Assembly: GCA_002862325.1 (NCBI GenBank)
Contig: PKCT01000166.1
Coordinates: 1 to 21,257 of the forward strand
DNA: 21,257 nt
Source of the DNA: Phycisphaerae bacterium
Lineage (GTDB): Bacteria > Planctomycetota > Phycisphaerae > Phycisphaerales > SM1A02
Direction of reading: 5' to 3'
The notes beneath the pieces were generated by a model, which saw only the letters and a list, made by a program, of their open reading frames with translations, had not been told where the DNA came from and did not search any database. Of the stretch, positions 12,904 to 20,565 are shown piece after piece (the first letter of the stretch is position 1; each line of letters begins with the position of its first letter). The position numbers and the translations under genes were made by a program.

Positions 12904-15045
12904 ATGCCTGGTATTTCGGGTCTCGCCCCTATCGTGGCCATGGTGTCGGTTTTTGGATCGATGTCGACGGCCTTCGCCGTGGACAATCTGCTCGTCAATG
13001 CGTCCTTCGACGATGGTCTGCTGGGGTGGGAGACCTCGGGTGACGTCGGCATCCAACCCGAAGGATGGGATGGTGGTCAATCGGTTCTTCTGAGACCGCA
13101 GCCGGGGGTGACCGCCGAGCTTCGGCAGACGGTGTCGGATCTGGAGCCGCGGACCCGCTACACGGTCGCGGCCCGGGTGCGAACGTCGAATCGACTCTCG
13201 CCTCCGATCCTCGGCGTGCGCGACGGCGTCCAGATCGCGAAGGCGCATGGATGGGTCGCGGTCGGCGACGAGGACCGTTGGTTGGAGCGTCGATTCGAGG
13301 TGTTCGTGGACGAAGACTCGTTCAGCTTCGAGGTCTACCTCCAGGCATGGCAGACGGACTCGTCGGTGATCGTCGAGTTCGATTCGATCCGACTCTGGAA
13401 GGGACGACAGGATCCACCGGTCGCCGATCCCGGCGAGGAACCCTGGCGAGACGCGCCGTATGTCGACGTCGCGCCCCGCGCGGGTGAATCGCTTCTTCGT
13501 GATCCGGACTTCGAGGACTCGGCCGTTGACGCCTGGGCGCTCGGCATCAACGCCTCGATCGAGGAGATCGATTCGATCGCCACGCTGCGGTTGCTTTCGT
13601 CCGCGGACACGTCGCGGGCCAGTCAGGTCGTCATCCCCGATCTGCCGCCTGGCGGGCAATGGACGCTGTCGATGGAGGTCAAAGTGGATGAGGGTGTGGT
13701 CGCGAGCTCGTACCTCACCGGGACCGAAGGTTTCCTGGCGACACGATCGTTCGATCACGTCGACTGGACCACCATCGAGATCCCGATCGAATCCGGTGAT
13801 CGATGGATCCGGAACGGCAAGCTCACGCTCGAGAACTGGAAGAACCAGCCCGGTTCCGCCTGGTATCGAAACGTTTCGCTCTTGGCCAACGGCGATGAAT
13901 GGGTGCCGACGCTCGCATCGCCACCCGTCGAGCGTCCCGGCGTGTTCTTCGACGACTTTTCGCAGGGGTATCTGGATCCGAACGAGTGGTTGGTCTCGAG
14001 CAAGGCCTGGGGCGGAGACAATGGTGGCGTCGCTCCCGCCAATGTGACCCTGGTCCACGACGTGGACGATGGCGAACCGATCGTCGCGCTTCGACTCGAG
14101 GCCCACGGCGATCTGTATTCCGGCGAACTCGAGCAGAATGGACGTACGACTCGAGTCGGTGCCGCCGTGGCGACGCGTCACTACTTCGCGTCCGGCCGCT
14201 ACGAGGTCCGGGCGAAGGTCGCACCCGAATACGGGACATGCACCGCGTTCTGGCCGTTCCACTACATCGATCATCAGATGGCCGAGGCGGAATACTGGCA
14301 CGAGCCCAATCCGCGGCGCAACACCGAGATCGATTGGGAGTTTCCGACCGACCTCGGAGGGGACGATCTGGGTGAATTCTCGTTCACGAAGGCGCGCACC
14401 AACTCCTGGGGAGGACAGTTCGGTGGCGAAGGAGGCGAGCACAAGGGGCGGAAGGTCCTGGCCGACACGGATGGTGCCCCTCTCGACCTCGCCGCGGAAG
14501 CCCGTGATGGTCGATATCACACCTTCACGATCGAATGGCGCTCAGGCGAGGATCTCGGCGACGAGGCGATCACGCGGACACGGACCGGTTCCGTGCGCTG
14601 GCTGATGGACGGCCGACTCGTCGATGAGCTCCACGATGTCGACTTCGGCCAGGGCAACGTTCCGTACCGCGCCGCCCGATTCTGGCTCGGCACCTGGTTC
14701 CCCGCCGCGGGCTATGCGGGGAACGTCGGTTGGACGGGTGATCCCGACTTCGACGTCGCGGCAGCTCACATCGCGTGGGTGCGCATCACGCCCTTCGACG
14801 AAGCACGGGATGTGTGGGCCAAGGAGACGGTGCCGAATCTCGCGTGGGCGACGCCCGACGAGTACCCCGAGGCGATCGACCCACCGCTCGAGAGTCCTGC
14901 GGACCTGGATGGAAACGGTCGCGTCGACGGCGCGGATCTCGGCCTCCTCTTCGCCGCATGGGGGGAGGCCGAGCCCGACCTCGATGGAAACGGTCGCGTC
15001 GACGGAGGAGACCTGGGCGTCCTCCTGATGGCGTGGTCCCAGTAG
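12904..15045 (+). CDS. Secreted GH16 glycoside hydrolase with dockerin-like tail
   Basis: 713 residues with four parts. A signal peptide ends near SMSTAFA (about 19-25). Two jelly-roll, CBM4/9-like modules follow (about 27-165, LLVNASFDDGLLGWETSGDV; and 197-328, LLRDPDFEDSAVDAWALG). A GH16 catalytic domain (about 346-632) carries the motif EIDWE (Glu475 nucleophile, Asp477, Glu479 acid/base), i.e. the form without the beta-bulge seen in lichenases and XTHs rather than the ExDxxE of agarases and carrageenases. The C-terminal tail has two DLDGNGRVDG EF-hand-like repeats (667-713), 25 residues apart. It probably cuts a beta-glucan or algal polysaccharide outside the cell. The ATG has GGAG 7 nt upstream. 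The tail is dockerin type I-like and frequent in Phycisphaerae, where it may serve sorting or anchoring. The sugar target is unknown. Confidence 0.93.
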   Translation: MPGISGLAPIVAMVSVFGSMSTAFAVDNLLVNASFDDGLLGWETSGDVGIQPEGWDGGQSVLLRPQPGVTAELRQTVSDLEPRTRYTVAARVRTSNRLSPPILGVRDGVQIAKAHGWVAVGDEDRWLERRFEVFVDEDSFSFEVYLQAWQTDSSVIVEFDSIRLWKGRQDPPVADPGEEPWRDAPYVDVAPRAGESLLRDPDFEDSAVDAWALGINASIEEIDSIATLRLLSSADTSRASQVVIPDLPPGGQWTLSMEVKVDEGVVASSYLTGTEGFLATRSFDHVDWTTIEIPIESGDRWIRNGKLTLENWKNQPGSAWYRNVSLLANGDEWVPTLASPPVERPGVFFDDFSQGYLDPNEWLVSSKAWGGDNGGVAPANVTLVHDVDDGEPIVALRLEAHGDLYSGELEQNGRTTRVGAAVATRHYFASGRYEVRAKVAPEYGTCTAFWPFHYIDHQMAEAEYWHEPNPRRNTEIDWEFPTDLGGDDLGEFSFTKARTNSWGGQFGGEGGEHKGRKVLADTDGAPLDLAAEARDGRYHTFTIEWRSGEDLGDEAITRTRTGSVRWLMDGRLVDELHDVDFGQGNVPYRAARFWLGTWFPAAGYAGNVGWTGDPDFDVAAAHIAWVRITPFDEARDVWAKETVPNLAWATPDEYPEAIDPPLESPADLDGNGRVDGADLGLLFAAWGEAEPDLDGNGRVDGGDLGVLLMAWSQ
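14908..15005 (+). repeat. Direct repeat encoding the dockerin-like tail
   Basis: A 23-bp exact repeat occurs at 14908-14930 and 14983-15005, period 75 bp (25 codons). It encodes DGNGRVDG in each calcium-loop-like unit. Conservation at the DNA level, including third positions, suggests recent duplication or gene conversion. Confidence 0.7.
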
Positions 15046-15052
15046 TCGCGAA

Positions 15053-15508
15053 TCAGTCCCGCTCGAGTTCGAGGAATTCCACGTCGGCCTCGTCGAACAC
15101 CACCCGGCTCTTGTCGATCGACTCGAGCCAGTGCTCGTCGCCCTCGGCGGGGTGATAGGTGACCACCGTCTCGATTCCGCTCTGGACGATGGCCAGAGCG
15201 CAGTTCACGCACGGAAAGAACGAGGAGTAGATCGCGCAACCGATCGGACTCACACCGTTGCGGGCGCACTGGATGATCGCGTTCATCTCCGCGTGCACGA
15301 TGAGGTCGTACTTCTTCGGTCGTTCGAGGCGGTCGGGTCGATCCTCGACGCCGCGGGGGAGGCCGTTGAATCCGGTGGAGACGATCTGCTTCGAAGGCGA
15401 AACGATGACGGCTCCGACCCCGCGAGAGGGGTCCTTGCTCCAGTTGGCGATCTGCTCGCTCAGGGCGAGGAAACGTCGGTGCCAGTGGTCGCCGAGGGTG
15501 GGGGACAT
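15053..15508 (-). CDS. dCMP deaminase (cytidine/deoxycytidylate deaminase family)
   Basis: A 151-residue zinc deaminase converting dCMP to dUMP, feeding dTMP synthesis. The zinc site is visible: HAEMN (His72, proton-shuttling Glu74) and PCVNC (Cys100, Cys103). The GVGAVIVSPSKQIVSTGFNGLPRG segment (30-53) is typical of ComEB/dCMP deaminases rather than free cytidine or tRNA adenosine deaminases. Length is normal. ATG 15508 is the only sensible start; TACCGT lies 8 nt upstream and may be a -10 for a nearly leaderless transcript. The stop is 7 nt from the GH16 stop in convergent orientation, with no obvious hairpin between them. The CDS may be co-transcribed with the upstream tRNA-Pro, about 184 nt away. 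Confidence 0.92.
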   Translation of the reverse strand: MSPTLGDHWHRRFLALSEQIANWSKDPSRGVGAVIVSPSKQIVSTGFNGLPRGVEDRPDRLERPKKYDLIVHAEMNAIIQCARNGVSPIGCAIYSSFFPCVNCALAIVQSGIETVVTYHPAEGDEHWLESIDKSRVVFDEADVEFLELERD

Positions 15509-15692
15509 TATGGAAGACGGTAGTCGGTGCTCGATCTCGCTGCCAAGATCTCGAATTCATGGTGACCACACGAACGTGGCGGACGAGCGAGGGCCCGGTG
15601 GCGATTCGCGAAGCGCCGTTTCGGAGCAACCAAAGCCACGTTGACGTTCTCGGGGGCCTGCGAAACGTCGTTCGCCGATCCGGACATGTGAA

Positions 15693-15766
15693 TCAGGGCG
15701 ACAGGATTCGAACCTGCGACCTGCGGCTCCCAAAGCCGCCGCTCTACCAAGCTGAGCTACGCCCTG
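15693..15766 (-). tRNA. tRNA-Pro, anticodon UGG
   Basis: Folds as a complete cloverleaf. The acceptor stem is CAGGGCG/CGCCCTG, the D arm GCTC/GAGC, and the anticodon stem GCGGC/GCCGC with loop TTTGGGA, giving anticodon TGG (reads CCA and, with modification, other Pro codons). The T arm is GCAGG-TTCGAAT-CCTGT. C1:G72 is typical of bacterial tRNA-Pro. The discriminator base is A; CCA is not encoded. Length is 74 nt. Confidence 0.96.
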
Positions 15767-15777
15767 TGCGAGCGGAG

Positions 15778-15783
15778 ATTGTA
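15778..15783 (-). promoter_or_regulatory. Putative -10 element of tRNA-Pro
   Basis: TACAAT on the minus strand matches TATAAT at 5 of 6 positions and lies 11 nt upstream of the mature tRNA 5' end. No clear -35. On the plus strand the same bases run into TACGCT (15782-15787), a possible -10 for the lipoprotein gene, so the two promoters may overlap. Confidence 0.4.
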
Positions 15784-15818
15784 CGCTGAGATCGGACCAA
15801 GCCACGCAGGAGTACGTC

Positions 15819-16928
15819 ATGAACGAGAATCTTCCACCTCCACAATGTCTTGGAGTGGTTGTCCGCCTCGTCCTGGGACTGGCCCTCGGCATTCCCTTGG
15901 CGGCCTGTACCCCCCGGGGCCGGCAGGTACAGGGGGTCGAGAACTACCCGATGGTTCGATCGGATCTCGATCTCGAGGTCGCACAACTTCTGATGCAGGA
16001 GTACGTCTCCTCGGCGGTCGAGTTGATGCGAGGTGGCGTGGACGAGATCACGGCCCAGACGTTGAACGAGGAGGAGCGGAGGAACCTTCGAAGCTTCGAG
16101 AACGCGGCGATCGCCGGAATCCGTCGGGCAGGTCTCCGTCTTCAACCGATACCCGCGGCTTATGACAGCTGGATCCTGCTCGCGCAACTGGAAGAATTCG
16201 TCGGATCGGAATCAGGGGCCGCGGCGTTCGGATCGCATCGCGATGCCCTCGCGGCGACGCTCGACCGGATCGGGGTGTGCTTTTACCAAGCGATCGATCA
16301 GATCATCATCGATCGCGAAGCTGCGCGGGACGGGCGGATCCTGAAGTGGGTGGAGGAGCACCCCATCACCACGGTCGATTTTTCGCGGATCTCGCCCATC
16401 GTGGTGGTCGCCGAAGACACCGATCGCATCGGGGACACGTTTGAGGTGCTGGCCAGTACGCAATTCATCGCGAATGCCGCGTATGCACGATTGCACGAGG
16501 CGCTGATTTCGCTCCCCGACGACGTTCGGCGGCAATTGGAGTCCGCGATCCACGGCGTTCTCCGGGAACCGGCGGTCGCGGCCGCCCTCATCGGGCTCGC
16601 TCGACTTGGGGACGGGATGAAGGAACTGGCTGTCGCGGTGGAGGAACTCGATCGCGGGCTCGAAGGGAAGCTCAATCGTCTATCGGACGGAATCGCGAGC
16701 GAGATCGATCGTCAGCGACAGGACACGATCGTCGCGCTTCAGGCCGAACGGCTGGCGGTCTCGGAGCTTCTTCTTCGGCAGGAGGAGCGTCTGGTCGTCG
16801 AGCTCAATCGGTCGACGCGGCTGGTCGCTCTGGGGGCCGCTCTTGGTTGTGGGGTCCTGGCGCTGAGCCTGATCGCCGCAGGCCTTCTCGCAGGTCGGGG
16901 CCGTGCAAGCGAACACCCGCGACGGTGA
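15819..16928 (+). CDS. Lipoprotein with C-terminal membrane helix, unknown function
   Basis: A 369-residue protein with a signal peptide and lipobox (L-A-A-C, Cys30). About 300 mostly helical residues follow, including a coiled-coil-prone stretch (about 265-330, with EELDRGLEGKLNRLSDGIAS and QAERLAVSELLLRQEERL). A second membrane helix lies near the end (about 335-357, LVALGAALGCGVLALSLIAAGLLAG), then a short basic tail. If Cys30 is lipidated, the protein is anchored at both ends, with the helical body in the periplasm. I do not recognise the family. ATG 15819 has AGGAG 6 nt upstream (15808-15812). It is followed by nuoA after 89 nt on the same strand. A structural role in the envelope is a guess only. 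Confidence 0.75.
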   Translation: MNENLPPPQCLGVVVRLVLGLALGIPLAACTPRGRQVQGVENYPMVRSDLDLEVAQLLMQEYVSSAVELMRGGVDEITAQTLNEEERRNLRSFENAAIAGIRRAGLRLQPIPAAYDSWILLAQLEEFVGSESGAAAFGSHRDALAATLDRIGVCFYQAIDQIIIDREAARDGRILKWVEEHPITTVDFSRISPIVVVAEDTDRIGDTFEVLASTQFIANAAYARLHEALISLPDDVRRQLESAIHGVLREPAVAAALIGLARLGDGMKELAVAVEELDRGLEGKLNRLSDGIASEIDRQRQDTIVALQAERLAVSELLLRQEERLVVELNRSTRLVALGAALGCGVLALSLIAAGLLAGRGRASEHPRR

Positions 16929-17017
16929 GGCCACGGCCGGCACGGGCTGGGGTATCCTGAAGAGGTCTCCTGGAGCGACGACGCCCCATCCCCGACCCCC
17001 CAGGCAAGCAGCGTTTC

Positions 17018-17428
17018 ATGTCGACCGTCACCCCGATCAGCCTCGCCATCGACGGCATCGCAAGCTACCTCCCGGTGGCCGTGATCATCGTCATGGCGTT
17101 CCTCTTCATTGTCGCCAATCTTGTCATGACCTCGATCATCGGTCCCAAGGCCGACGGTGCGGTCAAGGGGCTCGCCTATGAGTCCGGGATGGATCCCATC
17201 GGGTCGGCCCGAAAGCGGTTCAACGTCCGCTTCTACATTTTGGCCATGACGTTCCTGGTCTTCGACGTCGAGATCATCTTCCTGTATCCCTGGGCGGTCA
17301 CCTACACGAAGCTCGAACCGGGGTCCGCGGAGAGCGCGCTCTTCCTCGGCCGGATCCTGTTCTTCATCGCGACCAGCATCATCGCCTACGTGTACGCCTG
17401 GAAGAAGGGCGTCTTCCGCTGGGATTGA
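17018..17428 (+). CDS. nuoA: NADH-quinone oxidoreductase subunit A
   Basis: Subunit A of respiratory complex I, an inner-membrane component of the proton-pumping arm at the junction with the quinone site. The 136-residue protein has three membrane helices (about 15-42, 72-95 and 106-128). It carries the family signature ESGMDPIGSARKRFNVRFY (55-73) followed by FLVFDVEIIFLYPW, which includes the conserved acidic pair. Normal length. ATG 17018 has no ribosome site; TATCCT at 16953-16958 might be a -10. No nuoB or other complex I gene follows: a strong hairpin comes 40 nt after the stop and the next gene is on the other strand. Complex I genes must therefore be split over several loci, or this copy is solitary. 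Confidence 0.95.
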   Translation: MSTVTPISLAIDGIASYLPVAVIIVMAFLFIVANLVMTSIIGPKADGAVKGLAYESGMDPIGSARKRFNVRFYILAMTFLVFDVEIIFLYPWAVTYTKLEPGSAESALFLGRILFFIATSIIAYVYAWKKGVFRWD

Positions 17429-17468
17429 TCGAGGATCGTCGGAACGCCCGACACCCGGAAATCAAAGG

Positions 17469-17489
17469 ACCCGTCCGGATCGGACGGGT
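17469..17489. terminator. Bidirectional terminator hairpin after nuoA
   Basis: ACCCGTCCG (17469-17477) pairs perfectly with CGGACGGGT (17481-17489) across a GAT loop. It is followed on the plus strand by GCTTGTTCATCTTT and on the minus strand by CCTTTGATTT. It lies between the convergent nuoA and lysine aminotransferase genes and is the best terminator in the window. Confidence 0.75.
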
Positions 17490-17518
17490 GCTTGTTCATC
17501 TTTGGTCGCCGATCGGCG

Positions 17519-18853
17519 TCAGGACTTGACCGCGGATTCGAGTCGGTTGAGGACCTCGTCGGCATCGGACGCCTCGATGTTCAGCGGTGTCCTCAATCGA
17601 AGCGATCTCGGTCCGCAGGGGAGAACCAGGAGACGTTCGGCGTAGCATCGCGCGATGGCCGCGTCTCGGGCGTCTCCGTCGGCGAAGTCGACGGCCAGGA
17701 GCGAACCGAGCCCACGCGGATTCGTGAACGCCGCGGTGTCCTTCGCGATGCGCCGAAGTCCCGCGAGGATCTGTTCACCGCGGGACGCGGTGTTGGCCAC
17801 GTAGTCGTTGGCCATGATCAGCTCGATGAATCGTCGGGATCGGACCATGTCGACGAGGTTCGATCCCCAAGTGGAATTGATTCGACTGGAGCGCTCGAAG
17901 ACGTTCTCCTTCACCTCGTCGACCCGCTTGCCTGCGTAGATGCCGCATACCTGGGCCTTCTTTCCGAAGGCGACGACGTCGGGGGCGACGCCGTGATGCT
18001 GCCACATCCACGGCTTTCCGCTTCCGAAGAATCCGGTCTGGACCTCGTCGAAGCAGAGCAGAGCGTCGGCACGATCGCAGAAGTCCCTAAGGCCCTGCAT
18101 GAAATGGGGACGGAAGTGACGATCACCACCTTCGCACTGGATCGGTTCGATCAGAACGGCCGCGATCTTGTCGCCGCCCGCGGGGCAGCTTGATCGGAAG
18201 GTCTCGAGCTCCGCCAGGGTCGCGGCTTCGAGTGCCGCAACGTCGTTGGCGATGTTGCCGTCGAGATCGAATTCGATCGCAGGGCTCGAGATACGAGGCC
18301 AATGGAACTTGGGGAACAACCCAACCTTGTCGGGAAGGGTGTTGGTCATGCTCATCGTGTAGCCCGAACGTCCATGGAACGCGTATTGGAAATGCACGAC
18401 CATCAGATCGTTGACATCGTCCGTGAAGTCGGTTCGCCCCAGACGACGGGCCTTCCAGTCGAATGCGGTCTTGATCGCGTTCTCGACCGCCAATGATCCA
18501 CCGGCGATCCAGAAGTGATGATCGAAGCCTTCGGGCGACGCGTGCGTCGCGAACGCCTCGACGAACGCGGCCATTTCCCGAGAGTAGAGGTCGGCGTTCG
18601 ACGGATTGCACTTCGCGGCCCGGAGCAGTTCGGCTTCGAATTCGGGTTCGTCGAGTCCTGGGTGGTTGTAGCCGAGGGGCCAGGATGCGAAGCACGTGAA
18701 GCAGTCCAGAAAATCCTCGCCTCGAGCGGAGTCGTGGAGCCAGGGGCCGTGGGACTTCTCGATGTCGAGAACCATGTCGTAGCCATCGGCGAGCTGATGG
18801 CGTCCGATGATGTCGTGGACCTGCTTGGGATCGATCGAAGTAGCGATGCTCAT
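17519..18853 (-). CDS. lat: L-lysine 6-aminotransferase
   Basis: A class III PLP aminotransferase of the lysine epsilon-aminotransferase type: it moves the epsilon-amino group of lysine to 2-oxoglutarate, yielding 2-aminoadipate semialdehyde (which cyclises) and glutamate. Family marks from the start at 18853 (444 residues): FASWPLGYNHPG (55-66), WIAGGSLAVENAIKTA (115-130), YAFHGRSGYTMSMTN (157-171), EPIQCEGGDRHFRPHF (236-251, with Glu241 at the substrate-switch position known from the mycobacterial enzyme), CFDEVQTGFFG, and the PLP lysine in VAFGKKAQVCG (298/299). Family members usually have Gly where Cys240 stands. The ATG at 18853 is preferred to 18886 because it has GAGG a few bases upstream and the usual N-terminus. 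It is last in a minus-strand series. No aldehyde dehydrogenase partner is in the window. Confidence 0.92.
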   Translation of the reverse strand: MSIATSIDPKQVHDIIGRHQLADGYDMVLDIEKSHGPWLHDSARGEDFLDCFTCFASWPLGYNHPGLDEPEFEAELLRAAKCNPSNADLYSREMAAFVEAFATHASPEGFDHHFWIAGGSLAVENAIKTAFDWKARRLGRTDFTDDVNDLMVVHFQYAFHGRSGYTMSMTNTLPDKVGLFPKFHWPRISSPAIEFDLDGNIANDVAALEAATLAELETFRSSCPAGGDKIAAVLIEPIQCEGGDRHFRPHFMQGLRDFCDRADALLCFDEVQTGFFGSGKPWMWQHHGVAPDVVAFGKKAQVCGIYAGKRVDEVKENVFERSSRINSTWGSNLVDMVRSRRFIELIMANDYVANTASRGEQILAGLRRIAKDTAAFTNPRGLGSLLAVDFADGDARDAAIARCYAERLLVLPCGPRSLRLRTPLNIEASDADEVLNRLESAVKS

Positions 18854-18946
18854 GGGGACCTCGGAAAAAGGAAACGAGATATCCATGGTACCCGCGACGC
18901 GCTGGGATTCGAACGTCCGGTATGTGTTGTTTTGGGGCCCGTTTCC

Positions 18947-19270
18947 TCAGGAATCCCGGCGACAGAGTTCCTGGGCGGTGGCCAGCAGGAGATCGGGTTG
19001 CGCGGCCACGCAGGGGCCATGCTCGGAAAGCAGCATTTGGCGAGCCGCCTGGAGGAATTCGATCGGTGGAACGTCGTCGGACGGTTTCGCATCGGTGGTG
19101 GACGACAGCGCGGGACGGAGATCCTGCGCCGTGACCTCGAGGACACGGAACGCAGCACCATCATCGTCGGGCAAGGTTGCGGAGACTTTGCTTCTCATCA
19201 CACGTTTGAATCGGTCGAACGCCGGTTTCTTCTCGAACTCCTCTGCGTCTTTTACGAATCTCGAGCGCAT
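18947..19270 (-). CDS. Small protein of unknown function
   Basis: A 107-residue protein between the class V enzyme and lysine aminotransferase genes on the same strand. It is highly charged at the N-terminus (residues 2-20, RSRFVKDAEEFEKKPAFDR), with a likely helical C-terminal half (IEFLQAARQMLLSEHGPCVAAQPDLLLATAQELC). No signal peptide, membrane helix or known motif. It starts 18 nt after the upstream stop. The ATG lies at the centre of a perfect palindrome (19260-19278). A shorter start at 19198 (MRSKVSATL) is possible. It may be a small partner of one of the flanking PLP enzymes, but nothing shows this, and it could be a chance open frame in the gap. Confidence 0.5.
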   Translation of the reverse strand: MRSRFVKDAEEFEKKPAFDRFKRVMRSKVSATLPDDDGAAFRVLEVTAQDLRPALSSTTDAKPSDDVPPIEFLQAARQMLLSEHGPCVAAQPDLLLATAQELCRRDS

Positions 19271-19278
19271 CGCTCGAG
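19260..19278. repeat. Palindrome enclosing the start codon at 19270
   Basis: CTCGAGCG (19260-19267) and CGCTCGAG (19271-19278) are perfect inverted arms with CAT (the complement of ATG, 19268-19270) as the 3-nt loop. It lies 10 nt after the class V gene stop. It could act as that gene's terminator or present or hide the start codon of the small gene. Confidence 0.5.
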
Positions 19279-19288
19279 GCGCATTCGA

Positions 19289-20521
19289 CTACACCGTAAG
19301 CATGCGATCGAGTCCATCGAAGAGCCGGTCGATTTCCGCTGTCGTGTTGTAGTGCACGGGCGAGATTCTGACCACCCCGTCGTCCAGGGGAATTCCAAGT
19401 CGTTCACAAAGTCTATGCGCGTACATGTGACCGTGTCGTATTCCAAAGCCGAGCGCGTGCGCAGCGCTGGATATTTTTCCAGAACTGATTCCCGGGTGAA
19501 CGAACGACACCGTCGAAACGCGTACATTCGTATCCGAGTCGCCTGGCCCGACGATTCGAAGGTGTCGGTGCGCATGAAGCCGCTCGAGGATTCGTTCCTG
19601 AACAGGTCGTTCAAGGTTCGTGATCGTTTCGAACGCGTCCTCGATGGTCGCTCGTTCACACGTGTCGGCGTCGATGTCGTCACGTCCGGCAAGCATGCCG
19701 AGATACGGCGCCAATGCACACAGTCCGGCGCAGCCCTCGTGACTGGCGCCACCGAGTTCGAACTTGTACGGCACCTCGTCATCGGGAATGAAGAAGTGAT
19801 TCGGGCCTCGGAGATCGGCGATCGCTTCGTCGGTACCGAACGCCGCCGCCATGTGTGGTCCGAACACCTTGTAGGTGCTCCACACGTAGAAATCCGTCTT
19901 CCAGGCCTCGACGTCGATGGCACGGTGGGGTGCGAAGGCGACACCGTCCACCACCACGCGACCGCCGGCCTCGTGGACGAGTCGGGTCGCCGCCTCCACG
20001 TCCACGATCTCTCCAAGAAGATTGGATACGTGCGGAAACGCGACCAGTCTCGTTCGAGGTCCCAGGACCTGTCGGAGTTCGTCCAGGGACAGGCGACCGG
20101 TCTCGGGGTCGACGCTCCACCAGCGGATCACCGCGCCCCGTTCCTGAAGTCGCAACCAGCATCCGATGTTCGCTTCGTGGCCCTGCTCGCATACCACGAC
20201 CTCGTCGCCGGCACGGATCGAATCGGCCATCGCGTGCGCGAGCATGTGCATCAGCGACGTCGAACTCGATCCAAGAATCGTCCTTCCGATTCCGTCGCCG
20301 CCGGCGAATCGGTTCATGAATCTGTGCGCACGATCGACGGTCTCCGTGGCGCGGTCGCTCGCGGGATATCCGGCGCCGAGTTGACAGTAGTCCCGGAGCA
20401 GATGGTTCCTGATCGCATCGACCACCCCGATGGGCACCTGCGAACCCCCTGCGTTCTCGAGAAGAACGGTCTCGCCCGCGAGCGCGGGAAATTCCGATCT
20501 GACGGTTTCGATCGTGGGCAT
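19289..20521 (-). CDS. Class V aminotransferase-fold enzyme, cysteine desulfurase-like
   Basis: A 410-residue PLP enzyme resembling the VC1184-type branch of the cysteine desulfurase family. Seen: LLENAGGSQVP (20-30), GSSSTSLMHML (84-94), CEQGHEANIG (His115, stacks on PLP), VDGVAFAPHRAIDV (Asp192, His199) and the Schiff-base lysine in WSTYKVFGPH (Lys218). In SufS-type desulfurases the persulfide Cys lies in R-x-G-H-H-C-A; the matching stretch here is RHGHMYAHR (362-370) with Tyr367 in that place. Sulfur mobilisation by the usual route is thus unlikely. The true reaction may be another PLP lyase or transferase activity. ATG 20521 is the natural start, 44 nt after the AsmA-like gene. It probably shares an operon with the small gene and lysine aminotransferase. 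Confidence 0.88.
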   Translation of the reverse strand: MPTIETVRSEFPALAGETVLLENAGGSQVPIGVVDAIRNHLLRDYCQLGAGYPASDRATETVDRAHRFMNRFAGGDGIGRTILGSSSTSLMHMLAHAMADSIRAGDEVVVCEQGHEANIGCWLRLQERGAVIRWWSVDPETGRLSLDELRQVLGPRTRLVAFPHVSNLLGEIVDVEAATRLVHEAGGRVVVDGVAFAPHRAIDVEAWKTDFYVWSTYKVFGPHMAAAFGTDEAIADLRGPNHFFIPDDEVPYKFELGGASHEGCAGLCALAPYLGMLAGRDDIDADTCERATIEDAFETITNLERPVQERILERLHAHRHLRIVGPGDSDTNVRVSTVSFVHPGISSGKISSAAHALGFGIRHGHMYAHRLCERLGIPLDDGVVRISPVHYNTTAEIDRLFDGLDRMLTV

Positions 20522-20565
20522 GGCTCTCTTGTTTCCGAAGGTAGGGGACTGGTCTGCGATGGTGA

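Noticed and set aside
12730..14520. 596-codon open frame on the minus strand
   Set aside because: Antisense to the GH16 gene, whose catalytic motif and modules are clear. The antisense protein shows no domain pattern.
14908..15005. CRISPR-like repeat pair
   Set aside because: Only two copies, in frame, encoding calcium-loop-like protein repeats; it is coding duplication.
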